Source: Janthinobacterium agaricidamnosum (GTDB taxonomy: Bacteria > Pseudomonadota > Gammaproteobacteria > Burkholderiales > Burkholderiaceae_D). Taken from it: 64,000 bases of DNA. The notes below the pieces were generated by a model. It was given only the letters and a program-made list of their open reading frames with translations, was not told the origin of the DNA and did not search any database. How positions within the stretch are numbered: position 1 is the first letter of the stretch; the number at the start of each line of letters is the position of its first letter. Shown here piece after piece: positions 56,884 through 64,000 of the stretch. The stretch lies in assembly GCF_003667705.1 (NCBI RefSeq), contig NZ_CP033019.1, positions 4,588,001-4,652,000 on the forward strand. The letters run 5' to 3'. The position numbers and the translations under genes are program-made.

Positions 56884-57810
56884 CTATTTCTTGACTACAA
56901 ACACCACACCGAGCACGGCCACCAGCATGCCGGCGATGCCCAGCATATTAAAGGCTTCGCCAAACATCAGCCAGGCCATCACGGCGGTCGTGGGCGGCGT
57001 CAGGTACAGCAAACCCGTCACTTTCGTCGCGTCGCTGCGGCGGATCAGGGCGAACAGCAGGAAGATGGCGCCGATCGACAGCACGAGTACCGACCACAGC
57101 AAGGCGCCAATAAAATTCGCCGTCCATTGGACGTTGCTGAAATGCAAGTCCAAGCCTTCGTAATACAAGGCGAATGGCAAGACCACGACGATGGAAGCGG
57201 CAAACTGCACCACCGTGCCGGTGCGCAAGTCGAACTGCGGACAGTGGCGTTTTTGATACATGGTGCCGGCCGTCATCGACAGCAGGGCGAACACGCACAG
57301 CAGCACGCTTTCCACCGTCAGGCCCACGAGGTTGATCTTCGCGTAGACGACCAGGGCCACGCCCAGCAAGCCAAAGAACAGGCCCAGCCACTGACGCGGG
57401 CGCACGGATTCGCCGATCAGCGGCGCGGCGCAGGCCGTCAGCACAGGCTGCATGCCCACGATCAGTGCGGACAGGCCGGCCGGCATGCCCAGCTTGATGG
57501 CGCACCAGACGCCAGCCAGGTAGCCGGCCTGCATCAGGATGCCGGCCACGGCGATCTGGCGGAACTGCCCCACGGGCCACGGCGCGCGCAACAGCAGCAC
57601 CAGCGGCAACAGGATCACCAGCACGCCCAGGAAGCGCAGCAGCAAAAAGGTCAGCGGCGGTGCGTACGGCAAGCCGAACTTGGCCACGATAAAACCTGTG
57701 CTCCATAACAACACGAAGAAACCAGGCAAGGCCATCGGTGCCAGGGTCGTCAGGAAAGGGGTTTTGGAGGCTTTGCCGCTGGCGCCAGCCGCGGCGGGAA
57801 GATTGGACAT
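56884..57810 (-). CDS. EamA/DMT family transporter
   Basis: 308-residue inner-membrane exporter with ten helices in two EamA halves: the first with FFVLLWSTGFIVAKFGLPYA and the second with FNMLGIAGMLVAVLGVVFVV at the end. Such proteins export amino acids or metabolites; the substrate is unknown. ATG 57810 is used; an earlier in-frame start would add 19 residues that overlap the phasin control region. It is divergent from the phasin gene. Confidence 0.88.
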   Translation of the reverse strand: MSNLPAAAGASGKASKTPFLTTLAPMALPGFFVLLWSTGFIVAKFGLPYAPPLTFLLLRFLGVLVILLPLVLLLRAPWPVGQFRQIAVAGILMQAGYLAGVWCAIKLGMPAGLSALIVGMQPVLTACAAPLIGESVRPRQWLGLFFGLLGVALVVYAKINLVGLTVESVLLCVFALLSMTAGTMYQKRHCPQFDLRTGTVVQFAASIVVVLPFALYYEGLDLHFSNVQWTANFIGALLWSVLVLSIGAIFLLFALIRRSDATKVTGLLYLTPPTTAVMAWLMFGEAFNMLGIAGMLVAVLGVVFVVKK

Positions 57811-57995
57811 GGTATCAACTCGGGAAACAGGATCGGCACCGGAGAGCTGCGCCAGTGCGGGAGGCAAAGTCTAGCATGCTGCGCCGCGATCGTCCCCGCA
57901 GCCACTGGAAATGATAGTTTAGACATAAACCATTGACACGTAGAAATCAAATATTTCTCTTTAGAAACAATGACTTTTGATGCAAATCTATTCAA

Positions 57996-58011
57996 TTGTT
58001 GCATCGCACAA
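57996..58011 (+). promoter_or_regulatory. PhaR-like operator 1
   Basis: TTGTTGCATCGCACAA, 7 nt upstream of the -35 box. It matches the second copy at 14 of 16 positions and has the TGC-rich, TTGT...ACAA form of sites bound by the polyhydroxyalkanoate repressor PhaR in other proteobacteria. Confidence 0.55.
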
Positions 58012-58018
58012 GAAACGC

Positions 58019-58046
58019 TTGACTTCGTTTTTTTTCGCCGTAGAAT
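58019..58046 (+). promoter_or_regulatory. Phasin promoter
   Basis: -35 TTGACT (58019-58024), 16-nt spacer with a T-tract, -10 TAGAAT (58041-58046). Confidence 0.65.
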
Positions 58047-58051
58047 AGGGT

Positions 58052-58067
58052 TTGTTGCGTTGCACAA
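58052..58067 (+). promoter_or_regulatory. PhaR-like operator 2
   Basis: TTGTTGCGTTGCACAA, beginning 5 nt after the -10 box, so a bound protein would cover the transcription start. Confidence 0.55.
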
Positions 58068-58161
58068 TTCTTGTTCAGCTTGAAAAATTTAGATTCACCT
58101 GCTTTCCCAAACGGTACACGCAGCATCAAATTAACCAGATTTCGATTTTTTGGAGATTTAT

Positions 58162-58728
58162 ATGTTTTCAATTCCTGAGCAATTTTCGTCCGCTACCAAA
58201 GCCAACCTGGAAGCCCAATTCGCCCTGTTCTCGTCGCTGACGGGCAAAGCCTTCGAAGGCATCGAAAAGATCGTCGAACTGAACCTGACCGCTGCCAAAG
58301 CGACTCTGGAAGAATCGACCGCCGCCGCCAAGCAATTGCTGTCGGCAAAAGATCCACAAGAATTCTTCTCGCTGAGCGCTGCTCAAGCCCAGCCTAGCGC
58401 CGAAAAAGCCATCGCTTACGGCCGTCACCTGGCTGCCATCACGTCGGGCACGCAAGCCGAGTTCAGCAAAGCTGCTGAAACGCAAATCGCTGAAACCAAC
58501 CGTAAAGTCCTGTCCCTGGTGGAAGAAGTCACCAAGAACGCGCCAGCCGGTTCGGAAAACGCCGTTGCCATCCTGAAAAGCGCCATCGGCAACGCCAATG
58601 CAGGCTACGAGCAGTTCTCGAAAACCAGCAAGCAAGCCGTCGAAGCCATCGAAGCGAACCTGACCTCGGCCGTGAACCAGTTCACGCAAGCGGCTGAAAA
58701 AGTCGTTCCGCGCGCTGCCGCCAAGTAA
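58162..58728 (+). CDS. phaP: Phasin family protein
   Basis: 188-residue granule-associated protein of polyhydroxyalkanoate storage. Phasin signatures are [20 protein letters not shown] at the start, [20 protein letters not shown], and repeated alanine-rich helices to [12 protein letters not shown]. No membrane helix or signal peptide. GGAG lies 7 nt before the ATG. The gene is GC-moderate and Lys/Ala-rich, consistent with high expression. No phaC is in the window. Confidence 0.92.
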   Translation: MFSIPEQFSSATKANLEAQFALFSSLTGKAFEGIEKIVELNLTAAKATLEESTAAAKQLLSAKDPQEFFSLSAAQAQPSAEKAIAYGRHLAAITSGTQAEFSKAAETQIAETNRKVLSLVEEVTKNAPAGSENAVAILKSAIGNANAGYEQFSKTSKQAVEAIEANLTSAVNQFTQAAEKVVPRAAAK

Positions 58729-58830
58729 TTCCTGCGCGACCGCCACGGCGGTCCGCTAAGTAATCCTCGGGGTTACTTTAGTACCAGCTCCTCCAGGCAT
58801 CCATCCCGCACTTCCCTGACGGATGCCATT

Positions 58831-58858
58831 ATGCCCCAGCCCTGCTGGGGCATTTTTT
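58831..58858 (+). terminator. Terminator after the phasin gene
   Basis: Perfect 10-bp stem ATGCCCCAGC (58831-58840) / GCTGGGGCAT (58844-58853) followed by a T-run to 58858. A weaker hairpin around 58757-58778 lies nearer the gene. Confidence 0.88.
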
Positions 58859-58880
58859 ATGCGCTTTTACTTTCCCGCCC

Positions 58881-59600
58881 TTACTCCCCCAGATACGCCG
58901 CCTTCACGCGCGGATCGTCGAGCATGGCCGCCGCGTTGCCGCCCATGGTGACCAGGCCGGAATCCATCACATAGCCGCGGTGCGCCGCCTGCAGGGCCAA
59001 ACGGGCATTCTGTTCGACCAGCAAGATCGTGATGCCTTCGGACGACACCTTGCGGATCACCTCGAAGATTTTCTCGACCATGATGGGCGACAAGCCCATC
59101 GATGGCTCGTCGAGCAGCAGCAGCTTCGGATGGCTCATCAGGGCGCGCGCCATGGCCAGCATCTGCTGCTCGCCGCCCGACAGGGTGCCCGCCATCTGCG
59201 CCGCCCGCTCCTTGAGGCGTGGAAACACGTCGAACCACTTGGCAATGTCATCTTCGACACCAACCTTGTCCGTGCGCGTGTAGGCGCCCATCATGAGGTT
59301 TTCGCGGATCGACATGCGCGTAAACACGCCCCGCCCTTCCGGCACCATGGCCAGCTTCCGCTCCACCAGGTGAAACGATTTCGTGCCCTTGAGCGATTCG
59401 CCCAGGTAACTGATCGTGCCTTCGACTTTGCATGCAGGCAAGGTGCCCGTGATGGCTTTCAAGGTCGTCGTCTTGCCGGCGCCGTTCGCGCCGATCAAGG
59501 CGATCAGCTCGCCCTGGTTGACTTCCAGGTCGATGCCTTTCACGGCCTTTATGCCGCCGTAAGCCACGTGCAGGCCCGCCACCTTCAATATATTGCTCAT
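58881..59600 (-). CDS. livF: Branched-chain amino-acid ABC transporter ATP-binding protein LivF
   Basis: 239-residue ATPase. Walker A is IGANGAGKTTT (about 34-44), signature LSGGEQQMLAMARAL, Walker B LLLLDEPSMGLSP. The start at 59600 overlaps the livG stop as ATGA. Last gene of livH-livM-livG-livF; no livK binding-protein gene is included. Confidence 0.94.
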   Translation of the reverse strand: MSNILKVAGLHVAYGGIKAVKGIDLEVNQGELIALIGANGAGKTTTLKAITGTLPACKVEGTISYLGESLKGTKSFHLVERKLAMVPEGRGVFTRMSIRENLMMGAYTRTDKVGVEDDIAKWFDVFPRLKERAAQMAGTLSGGEQQMLAMARALMSHPKLLLLDEPSMGLSPIMVEKIFEVIRKVSSEGITILLVEQNARLALQAAHRGYVMDSGLVTMGGNAAAMLDDPRVKAAYLGE

Positions 59601-60370
59601 GCGTGCGATCCCCCCAGATAAGCCTCGATGACGGCCGGGTTTTGTTGTATTTCGGCCGGCAAGCCTTCCGCGATGCGCTTGCCATACTCGAGCACCGTGA
59701 TGCGGTCGCACAGTCCCATCATCAGTTTCACGTCGTGCTCGATCAACAGCACGGTCTTTCCTTCAGCCTTGATTTTCACCAGCAACTCGCGCAGGGCCAG
59801 CTTTTCCGTGGCATTCATGCCGGCCGCCGGCTCGTCGAGTGCCAGCAGTTGCGGGTCGGTGGCCAGCGCGCGGGCGATTTCCAGGCGCCGTTGGTCGCCG
59901 TACGACAAGAAGCGCGCCGTGCGGCTGGCGAACTGGGCGATGCCGACGAAATCGAGCAGCTCCATCGCCCGCTTGCGGATCGATGCTTCTTCCTCGCGCG
60001 CCGCCTTGTGGCGGAAGATGGCGCCGAACACGCCCTGGTGCGAGCGCACGTGGCGCCCCACCATGACGTTTTCCAGCGCCGTCATGTCGCCAAACAGGCG
60101 GATGTTCTGAAACGTGCGCGCGATGCCCGCCTTGGCCACCTTGTGCGGCGCGGACGGCGAATACGGCTTGCCGGCCAGCTCGAAAGTGCCCGTGTCGGGC
60201 TGGTACAGGCCCGTGATCACGTTGAAGAAGGTCGTCTTGCCGGCACCGTTCGGGCCGATCAAGCCATAGATCTGCCCTTGTCGGATGGTAATGCCCACAT
60301 CGGTGAGCGCCTGCAAGCCGCCGAAACGTTTATTTACGCCAGCGATATTGAGAATGATCTGTTCGCTCAT
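59597..60370 (-). CDS. livG: Branched-chain amino-acid ABC transporter ATP-binding protein LivG
   Basis: 257-residue ATPase of the same importer. Walker A is IGPNGAGKTTF, signature LSYGDQRRLEIARAL, Walker B LLALDEPAAGMN. The extended C-terminus (LPAEIQQNPAVIEAYLGG) is typical of LivG. It lies 12 nt after livM. Confidence 0.94.
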   Translation of the reverse strand: MSEQIILNIAGVNKRFGGLQALTDVGITIRQGQIYGLIGPNGAGKTTFFNVITGLYQPDTGTFELAGKPYSPSAPHKVAKAGIARTFQNIRLFGDMTALENVMVGRHVRSHQGVFGAIFRHKAAREEEASIRKRAMELLDFVGIAQFASRTARFLSYGDQRRLEIARALATDPQLLALDEPAAGMNATEKLALRELLVKIKAEGKTVLLIEHDVKLMMGLCDRITVLEYGKRIAEGLPAEIQQNPAVIEAYLGGSHA

Positions 60371-60382
60371 GCTATCCCTCCC

Positions 60383-61600
60383 TTACGCGGACACGACGCC
60401 GGTGGATTTGTTGGGCTGGTCGACATCGTGGTCGGGCCGGTCTTCGTGCTTCGGCGATGGCCACAAGCCGGCGGGACGTATAAGCATAATAAGTACCATG
60501 GCCAGACCGTACAGCAACTGGCGCAAGACTTCAGCGTCGATGATGATCTCGCCAAACAGCGCCTTCTGCGCCGGCTCGACGACATGGCGCAACACTTCGG
60601 GTATCGAAGCAAGGATCACGCCGCCGAGGATCACGCCAGGGATATGGCCGATGCCGCCCAGCACGACCATGGCCAGCACGGCGATCGATTCCGTCAAGGA
60701 GAACGATTCCGGCGCGACAAAGCCCTGGAACGAGGCGAACATGGCGCCCGCCACGCCGCCGAACGAGGCGCCCATGGAAAAGGCCAGCAATTTGACGTTG
60801 CGCGTATTGATGCCCATGGCCTTGGCGGCGATCTCGTCTTCGCGGATGGCCACCCAGGCGCGGCCCAGGCGCGAATGCTGGAGGCGCTTGGTGACGAACA
60901 CGACAGCGATGCACAGGAAGAGAAACAAAAAGTAATAGGCGTTCACGGACGGCATGGAAAAACCGGCCACCGTCACGGTGCTGTTGCTGCCCGCCTCGCC
61001 CGCCAGGTTGACGCCGAAGATGCGGATGGGGTCAACCATGTTGATGCCTTGCACGCCATTCGTGAAATTGATGGGCTCATTCAAGTTGCCCATGAAAATA
61101 CGGATGATCTCGCCAAAGCCCAGGGTCACGATAGCCAGATAGTCGCCGCGCAACTTGAGCGTTGGCGCGCCCAGCAGGGCGCCGAACAGACCGGCCACGG
61201 CAGCGGCCAGGGGCACGATGATCCAGATCGACAGGTGGACGCCGTTTTCGCGGATTTCCGGCCCCATCAGTTGCACCAGGGTTTCACCCAGCACGGGATA
61301 CTGATTTACCACCGATTCGAGCAGGATGGCGAACTGGGGCGACGCCAGCAAGGCCGTCAGGTAGGCGCCCACGGCGTAGAAGGCGATGTAGCCGAGGTCG
61401 AGCAGGCCGGCAAAGCCGACGACGATGTTCAAGCCCAGGGCCAGCATGATGTACAGCAAGGCCATGTCGACGATGCGCACCCACGAATTGCCGAACTGGG
61501 CGGCAAAAAACGGGAACACCATCAGCAGCGCGGCCAGGCCCAGCATGCCGGCGTAGGCTTTGGTCGGATTTTTCTTAGCGTCAAAATCGAGTAGTGCCAT
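60383..61600 (-). CDS. livM: Branched-chain amino-acid ABC transporter permease LivM
   Basis: 405-residue inner-membrane permease with about ten helices. Conserved segments are NIVVGFAGLLDLGYIAFYAV, LRGDYLAIVTLGFGEIIRI and VAIREDEIAAKAMGINTRNV. The start at 61600 (MALLDFDAKK) has AAGGAG upstream at proper distance, unlike the TTG 9 nt earlier. Confidence 0.93.
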   Translation of the reverse strand: MALLDFDAKKNPTKAYAGMLGLAALLMVFPFFAAQFGNSWVRIVDMALLYIMLALGLNIVVGFAGLLDLGYIAFYAVGAYLTALLASPQFAILLESVVNQYPVLGETLVQLMGPEIRENGVHLSIWIIVPLAAAVAGLFGALLGAPTLKLRGDYLAIVTLGFGEIIRIFMGNLNEPINFTNGVQGINMVDPIRIFGVNLAGEAGSNSTVTVAGFSMPSVNAYYFLFLFLCIAVVFVTKRLQHSRLGRAWVAIREDEIAAKAMGINTRNVKLLAFSMGASFGGVAGAMFASFQGFVAPESFSLTESIAVLAMVVLGGIGHIPGVILGGVILASIPEVLRHVVEPAQKALFGEIIIDAEVLRQLLYGLAMVLIMLIRPAGLWPSPKHEDRPDHDVDQPNKSTGVVSA

Positions 61601-61631
61601 GATGGTCAACTCCTTGTTTTTATGGATGACG

Positions 61632-62561
61632 TCAGGCGCGGTCGGCCACGCGTTCGCCCATGATGCCGGACGGGCGCAGGGTCAGCACGATGATCAGCAC
61701 GATGAAGGCAAAGATATCCTGGTAATTGCTACCGAGGAAACCAGCGGTGAGATAGGCGATATACCCGGCACCAAGGCTCTCGATGAGGCCCAGCAGGATG
61801 CCGCCCAGCATGGCGCCATAGATATTGCCGATGCCGCCCAGCACGGCCGCGCAAAATGCCTTCAGCCCGGGAAGCGCTCCCATCGAAAACTTTACCGAGG
61901 CATAGTTGGCGCCCCACATCACGCCCGCCACGGCGGCCAGCGCGGCGCCAATGGCGAACGTGGCGACGATGACCTTGTCGGAATCGACACCCATGAGGCC
62001 CGCCACGCGAGGATTCTCCGCCGTGGCCCGCATGGCGCGGCCCATCTTGGTTTTCTCAATAAGTAAGACCAGGGATCCCATGGAAATGGCGGCCAGGGCC
62101 AGCAGCAATACTTGCGTTTGGGAAATAACAGCGCCACCGATGTGCAGCGGGTCGGTCGACAGCAACTGGGGAAATGGCAGCGGATTGCGCGTCCAGATCA
62201 TCATGGCGAAGGTTTGCAGCAGGATGGAGACGCCGATGGCGGTAATCAGGGGAGCGAGGCGGGGGGCGTTGCGCAGGCGGCGGTAGGCGACCCGCTCGAT
62301 GAAGATGTTGACCAGAATACAAATGGGGATGGCGCCGAGGATGGCGGTGGCCAGTTTCAAATAGCCGGGCCAGTCCGGCACATAAATGCCCAGCAGCTTG
62401 AGAATGGTCAAGCCCACCATGGCGCCGATCATGAGCACGTCGCCGTGGGCGAAGTTGATCAGGTTCAACACGCCATACACCATGGTGTAACCGAGGGCGA
62501 CTAAGGCATACATGCTGCCCAACACCAAGCCGTTGATGATCTGCTGGATGAATGTATCCAT
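61632..62561 (-). CDS. livH: Branched-chain amino-acid ABC transporter permease LivH
   Basis: 309-residue permease, first gene of the operon. Diagnostic blocks are QQIINGLVLGSMYALVALGY, GVLNLINFAHGDVLMIGAMV and AVLGGIGNIYGAMLGGILLG. ATG 62561 is used; the 24-residue longer form would start in leader sequence. The operon imports Leu, Ile and Val or related compounds; the specific substrate depends on a binding protein not encoded here. Confidence 0.93.
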   Translation of the reverse strand: MDTFIQQIINGLVLGSMYALVALGYTMVYGVLNLINFAHGDVLMIGAMVGLTILKLLGIYVPDWPGYLKLATAILGAIPICILVNIFIERVAYRRLRNAPRLAPLITAIGVSILLQTFAMMIWTRNPLPFPQLLSTDPLHIGGAVISQTQVLLLALAAISMGSLVLLIEKTKMGRAMRATAENPRVAGLMGVDSDKVIVATFAIGAALAAVAGVMWGANYASVKFSMGALPGLKAFCAAVLGGIGNIYGAMLGGILLGLIESLGAGYIAYLTAGFLGSNYQDIFAFIVLIIVLTLRPSGIMGERVADRA

Positions 62562-62798
62562 GATTGCCCTATCAAATATGCATTTTTCGGGAACAACTTC
62601 CACCAGAACATGTCGCTGATACAAAAACGGCACCGGAGGAAGAAATCCTGCAGTGCCATCCCTGGACCGTTCTCACCAGCATGGTGCACGCACTCAAAAC
62701 GCGCGTGACCTTGCTTAGTCATAACGACAACATATTCAAGCTTGAGGCAATCATAACGATCTTTTGCAAAAACTAAACTTGGAATAAATCGAGCATTT

Positions 62799-62813
62799 CC
62801 GAATTAAATTCGG
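62799..62813. repeat. Perfect palindrome CCGAATT-A-AATTCGG
   Basis: 7-bp arms around one A, between ispH and the liv operon. TTTT follows on the plus strand but nothing is transcribed from that side, so an operator or ispH 3' hairpin is more likely than a terminator. Confidence 0.4.
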
Positions 62814-62855
62814 TTTTGAGGTGCATCCTCATCGATACTCAATCGTCCCGCAGGC

Positions 62856-63803
62856 TCAGGCGACGTCGCGCTTGATGCCATCGAGGCCTTTCGGCATCGG
62901 GAACGTGACGGCTTCCTGCACGCCATCGAGGGGGCGCACGCTCTTCACGCCGCACTCCTTCAAGCGGTCGATGACGGCTTGCACCAGCACCTCGGGCGCC
63001 GAGGCGCCAGCCGTCACACCCACGCGCAGCTTGCCTTCCAGCCAGGCGGGGTCGATCTGCGAGGCATTGTCGACCATGTAGGCAGGCGTGCCCATCTTCT
63101 CGGCCACTTCGCGCAAGCGGTTCGAATTCGAGCTGTTCGGGCTGCCCACAACGATCACCACTTCCACTTGCGGCGCCATGAATTTCACGGCTTCCTGGCG
63201 GTTCGTGGTGGCGTAGCAAATGTCGCCTTTTTTCGGCTCGGCGATATTCGGATATTTCGCTTTCAAAGCCGCAATAATGTCGCTGGTGTCGTCAACTGAC
63301 AACGTTGTTTGCGAAACATAGGCCAGGCTCTCCGGATTGGCGACCTGCAATTTCGCCACATCTTCGAGCGTTTCCACCAGATGCATGCCCATATCGGCCT
63401 GGCCCATCGTGCCTTCCACCTCGGGATGGCCGTCGTGGCCGATCATGATGATCTCGCGGCCTTCGCGGCGCATCTTGCCCACTTCCATGTGCACCTTGGT
63501 GACGAGCGGGCAAGTGGCATCAAAAATGCTCAGGCCGCGCGCTTCCGCCTCGGCGCGTACGGCTTTCGACACGCCATGCGCGGAAAACACGAGCGTATTG
63601 CCAGCAGGCACGTCGTCGAGGTCATCGATGAAGATGGCGCCCTTGTTGCGCAAGTCGGCCACCACATAGGCGTTGTGGACGATTTCATGGCGCACGTAGA
63701 TCGGTGCGCCAAATTGCTGCAAGGCGCGCTCGACGATTTCGATCGCCCGGTCGACGCCAGCGCAGAAACCGCGCGGCTGGGCCAGTAACAGTTCTTTATC
63801 CAT
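62856..63803 (-). CDS. ispH: 4-hydroxy-3-methylbut-2-enyl diphosphate reductase
   Basis: 315-residue iron-sulfur enzyme that makes IPP and DMAPP in the last step of the MEP pathway. The three cluster cysteines are Cys14 ([10 protein letters not shown]), Cys98 (DATCPLV) and Cys196 ([11 protein letters not shown]). [11 protein letters not shown] is the substrate loop. It lies 9 nt downstream of an FKBP isomerase gene, as fkpB-ispH in E. coli. Confidence 0.97.
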   Translation of the reverse strand: MDKELLLAQPRGFCAGVDRAIEIVERALQQFGAPIYVRHEIVHNAYVVADLRNKGAIFIDDLDDVPAGNTLVFSAHGVSKAVRAEAEARGLSIFDATCPLVTKVHMEVGKMRREGREIIMIGHDGHPEVEGTMGQADMGMHLVETLEDVAKLQVANPESLAYVSQTTLSVDDTSDIIAALKAKYPNIAEPKKGDICYATTNRQEAVKFMAPQVEVVIVVGSPNSSNSNRLREVAEKMGTPAYMVDNASQIDPAWLEGKLRVGVTAGASAPEVLVQAVIDRLKECGVKSVRPLDGVQEAVTFPMPKGLDGIKRDVA

Positions 63804-63812
63804 CGCTATTCC

Positions 63813-64000
63813 TTACAGGACCGAAATGAGCTTGACTTCAAAACGCAACGGCTGGCCGGCCAGCGGATGGTTGAAATCGAACAGGGCGGAGTCCTCACGC
63901 ATTTCGCGCAGCACGCCGGCAAAGCGGCCGCCGCCCGGCGCGGCGAAGTCGACCAGGTCGCCGATCTTGTAGTCGGCGCCCGGCACGGAGTTTTCGTCCA
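63813..64000 (-). CDS. fkpB: FKBP-type peptidyl-prolyl isomerase (N-terminus outside window)
   Basis: Only the last 62 codons are visible: DYKIGDLVDFAAPGGGRFAG, then LFDFNHPLAGQPLRFEVKLI and SVL at the end. The FDFNHPLAGQ motif is typical of SlyD/FkpB-type isomerases. It has the same neighbour (ispH) as E. coli fkpB, which supports that name over slyD. Confidence 0.9.
   Translation of the reverse strand, partial: DENSVPGADYKIGDLVDFAAPGGGRFAGVLREMREDSALFDFNHPLAGQPLRFEVKLISVL

Larger units (their letters stand above)
57811..58161. other. Intergenic region between EamA and phasin genes
   Basis: About 350 bases without a gene, AT-rich from about 57910. It contains the phasin promoter and two 16-bp operator-like repeats, listed separately. 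Confidence 0.7.

Overview
The window is a GC-rich, densely coded stretch of a betaproteobacterial chromosome. Gene content and order fit the family Oxalobacteraceae, most likely Janthinobacterium. The strongest pointers are a CqsA/LqsA-type autoinducer synthase next to an Lqs-type sensor kinase and response regulator (the JqsA/S/R arrangement known from Janthinobacterium), a tonB-exbB-exbD-exbD cluster, a phasin gene, and a PEP-CTERM protein. This is inferred from protein families read by eye; no database search was run. I see no prophage, CRISPR array, rRNA operon or intact insertion sequence.

Layout. 1-2.6 kb: truncated haemoglobin (partial), MFS exporter, GIY-YIG-like protein, MarR regulator. 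2.6-6.3 kb: alpha-hydroxyketone quorum-sensing locus, with jqsA on the minus strand and jqsS-jqsR on the plus strand. 6.3-9.9 kb: large FtsX-type permease and adenosine deaminase. 10.2-15.4 kb: prkA-yeaH-spoVR stress operon behind a good sigma70-type promoter. 15.9-19.9 kb: tonB-exbB-exbD1-exbD2-TPR energy-transduction cluster. 20-27.5 kb: housekeeping run ribF-ileS-lspA-coaBC-dut, then an M48-like lipoprotein with altered zinc ligands and a 46-residue membrane ORF. 27.8-33.7 kb: xdhC-like gene, AlkA-type glycosylase, a secreted YxFxxD protein with an ECF sigma/anti-sigma pair, an MFS exporter and a divergent XRE/MmyB regulator. 33.7-34 kb: two tandem initiator tRNA genes. 34.2-42.3 kb: Nudix, aat, bpt (N-degron transferases), a tricorn-like S41 protease on the opposite strand, pyrD and an aldo/keto reductase. 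42.6-46 kb: TonB-dependent receptor and PEP-CTERM protein. 46-53.3 kb: sulfate uptake (cysT-cysW-cysA-cysB and a separate sbp group containing a hydrolase and a 1-Cys peroxiredoxin). 53.5-58 kb: dgkA, IclR regulator, PBP7-type endopeptidase, a frameshifted nitroreductase and an EamA exporter. 58-62.6 kb: phasin and the livHMGF branched-chain amino-acid ABC transporter. 62.8-64 kb: ispH and a partial FKBP isomerase.

Points most worth a second look: the quorum-sensing locus and the tandem 11-bp repeats in its intergenic space; a tandem duplication of about 228 bp that copied the 3' ends of two convergent genes (bpt and the S41 protease) with a REP-like palindrome; the loss of two of three zinc ligands in the M48-like lipoprotein; paired 16-bp PhaR-like operators flanking the phasin promoter; tandem initiator tRNA genes whose -10 boxes sit only 5 nt upstream; and a strong terminator placed between exbD2 and its TPR partner.
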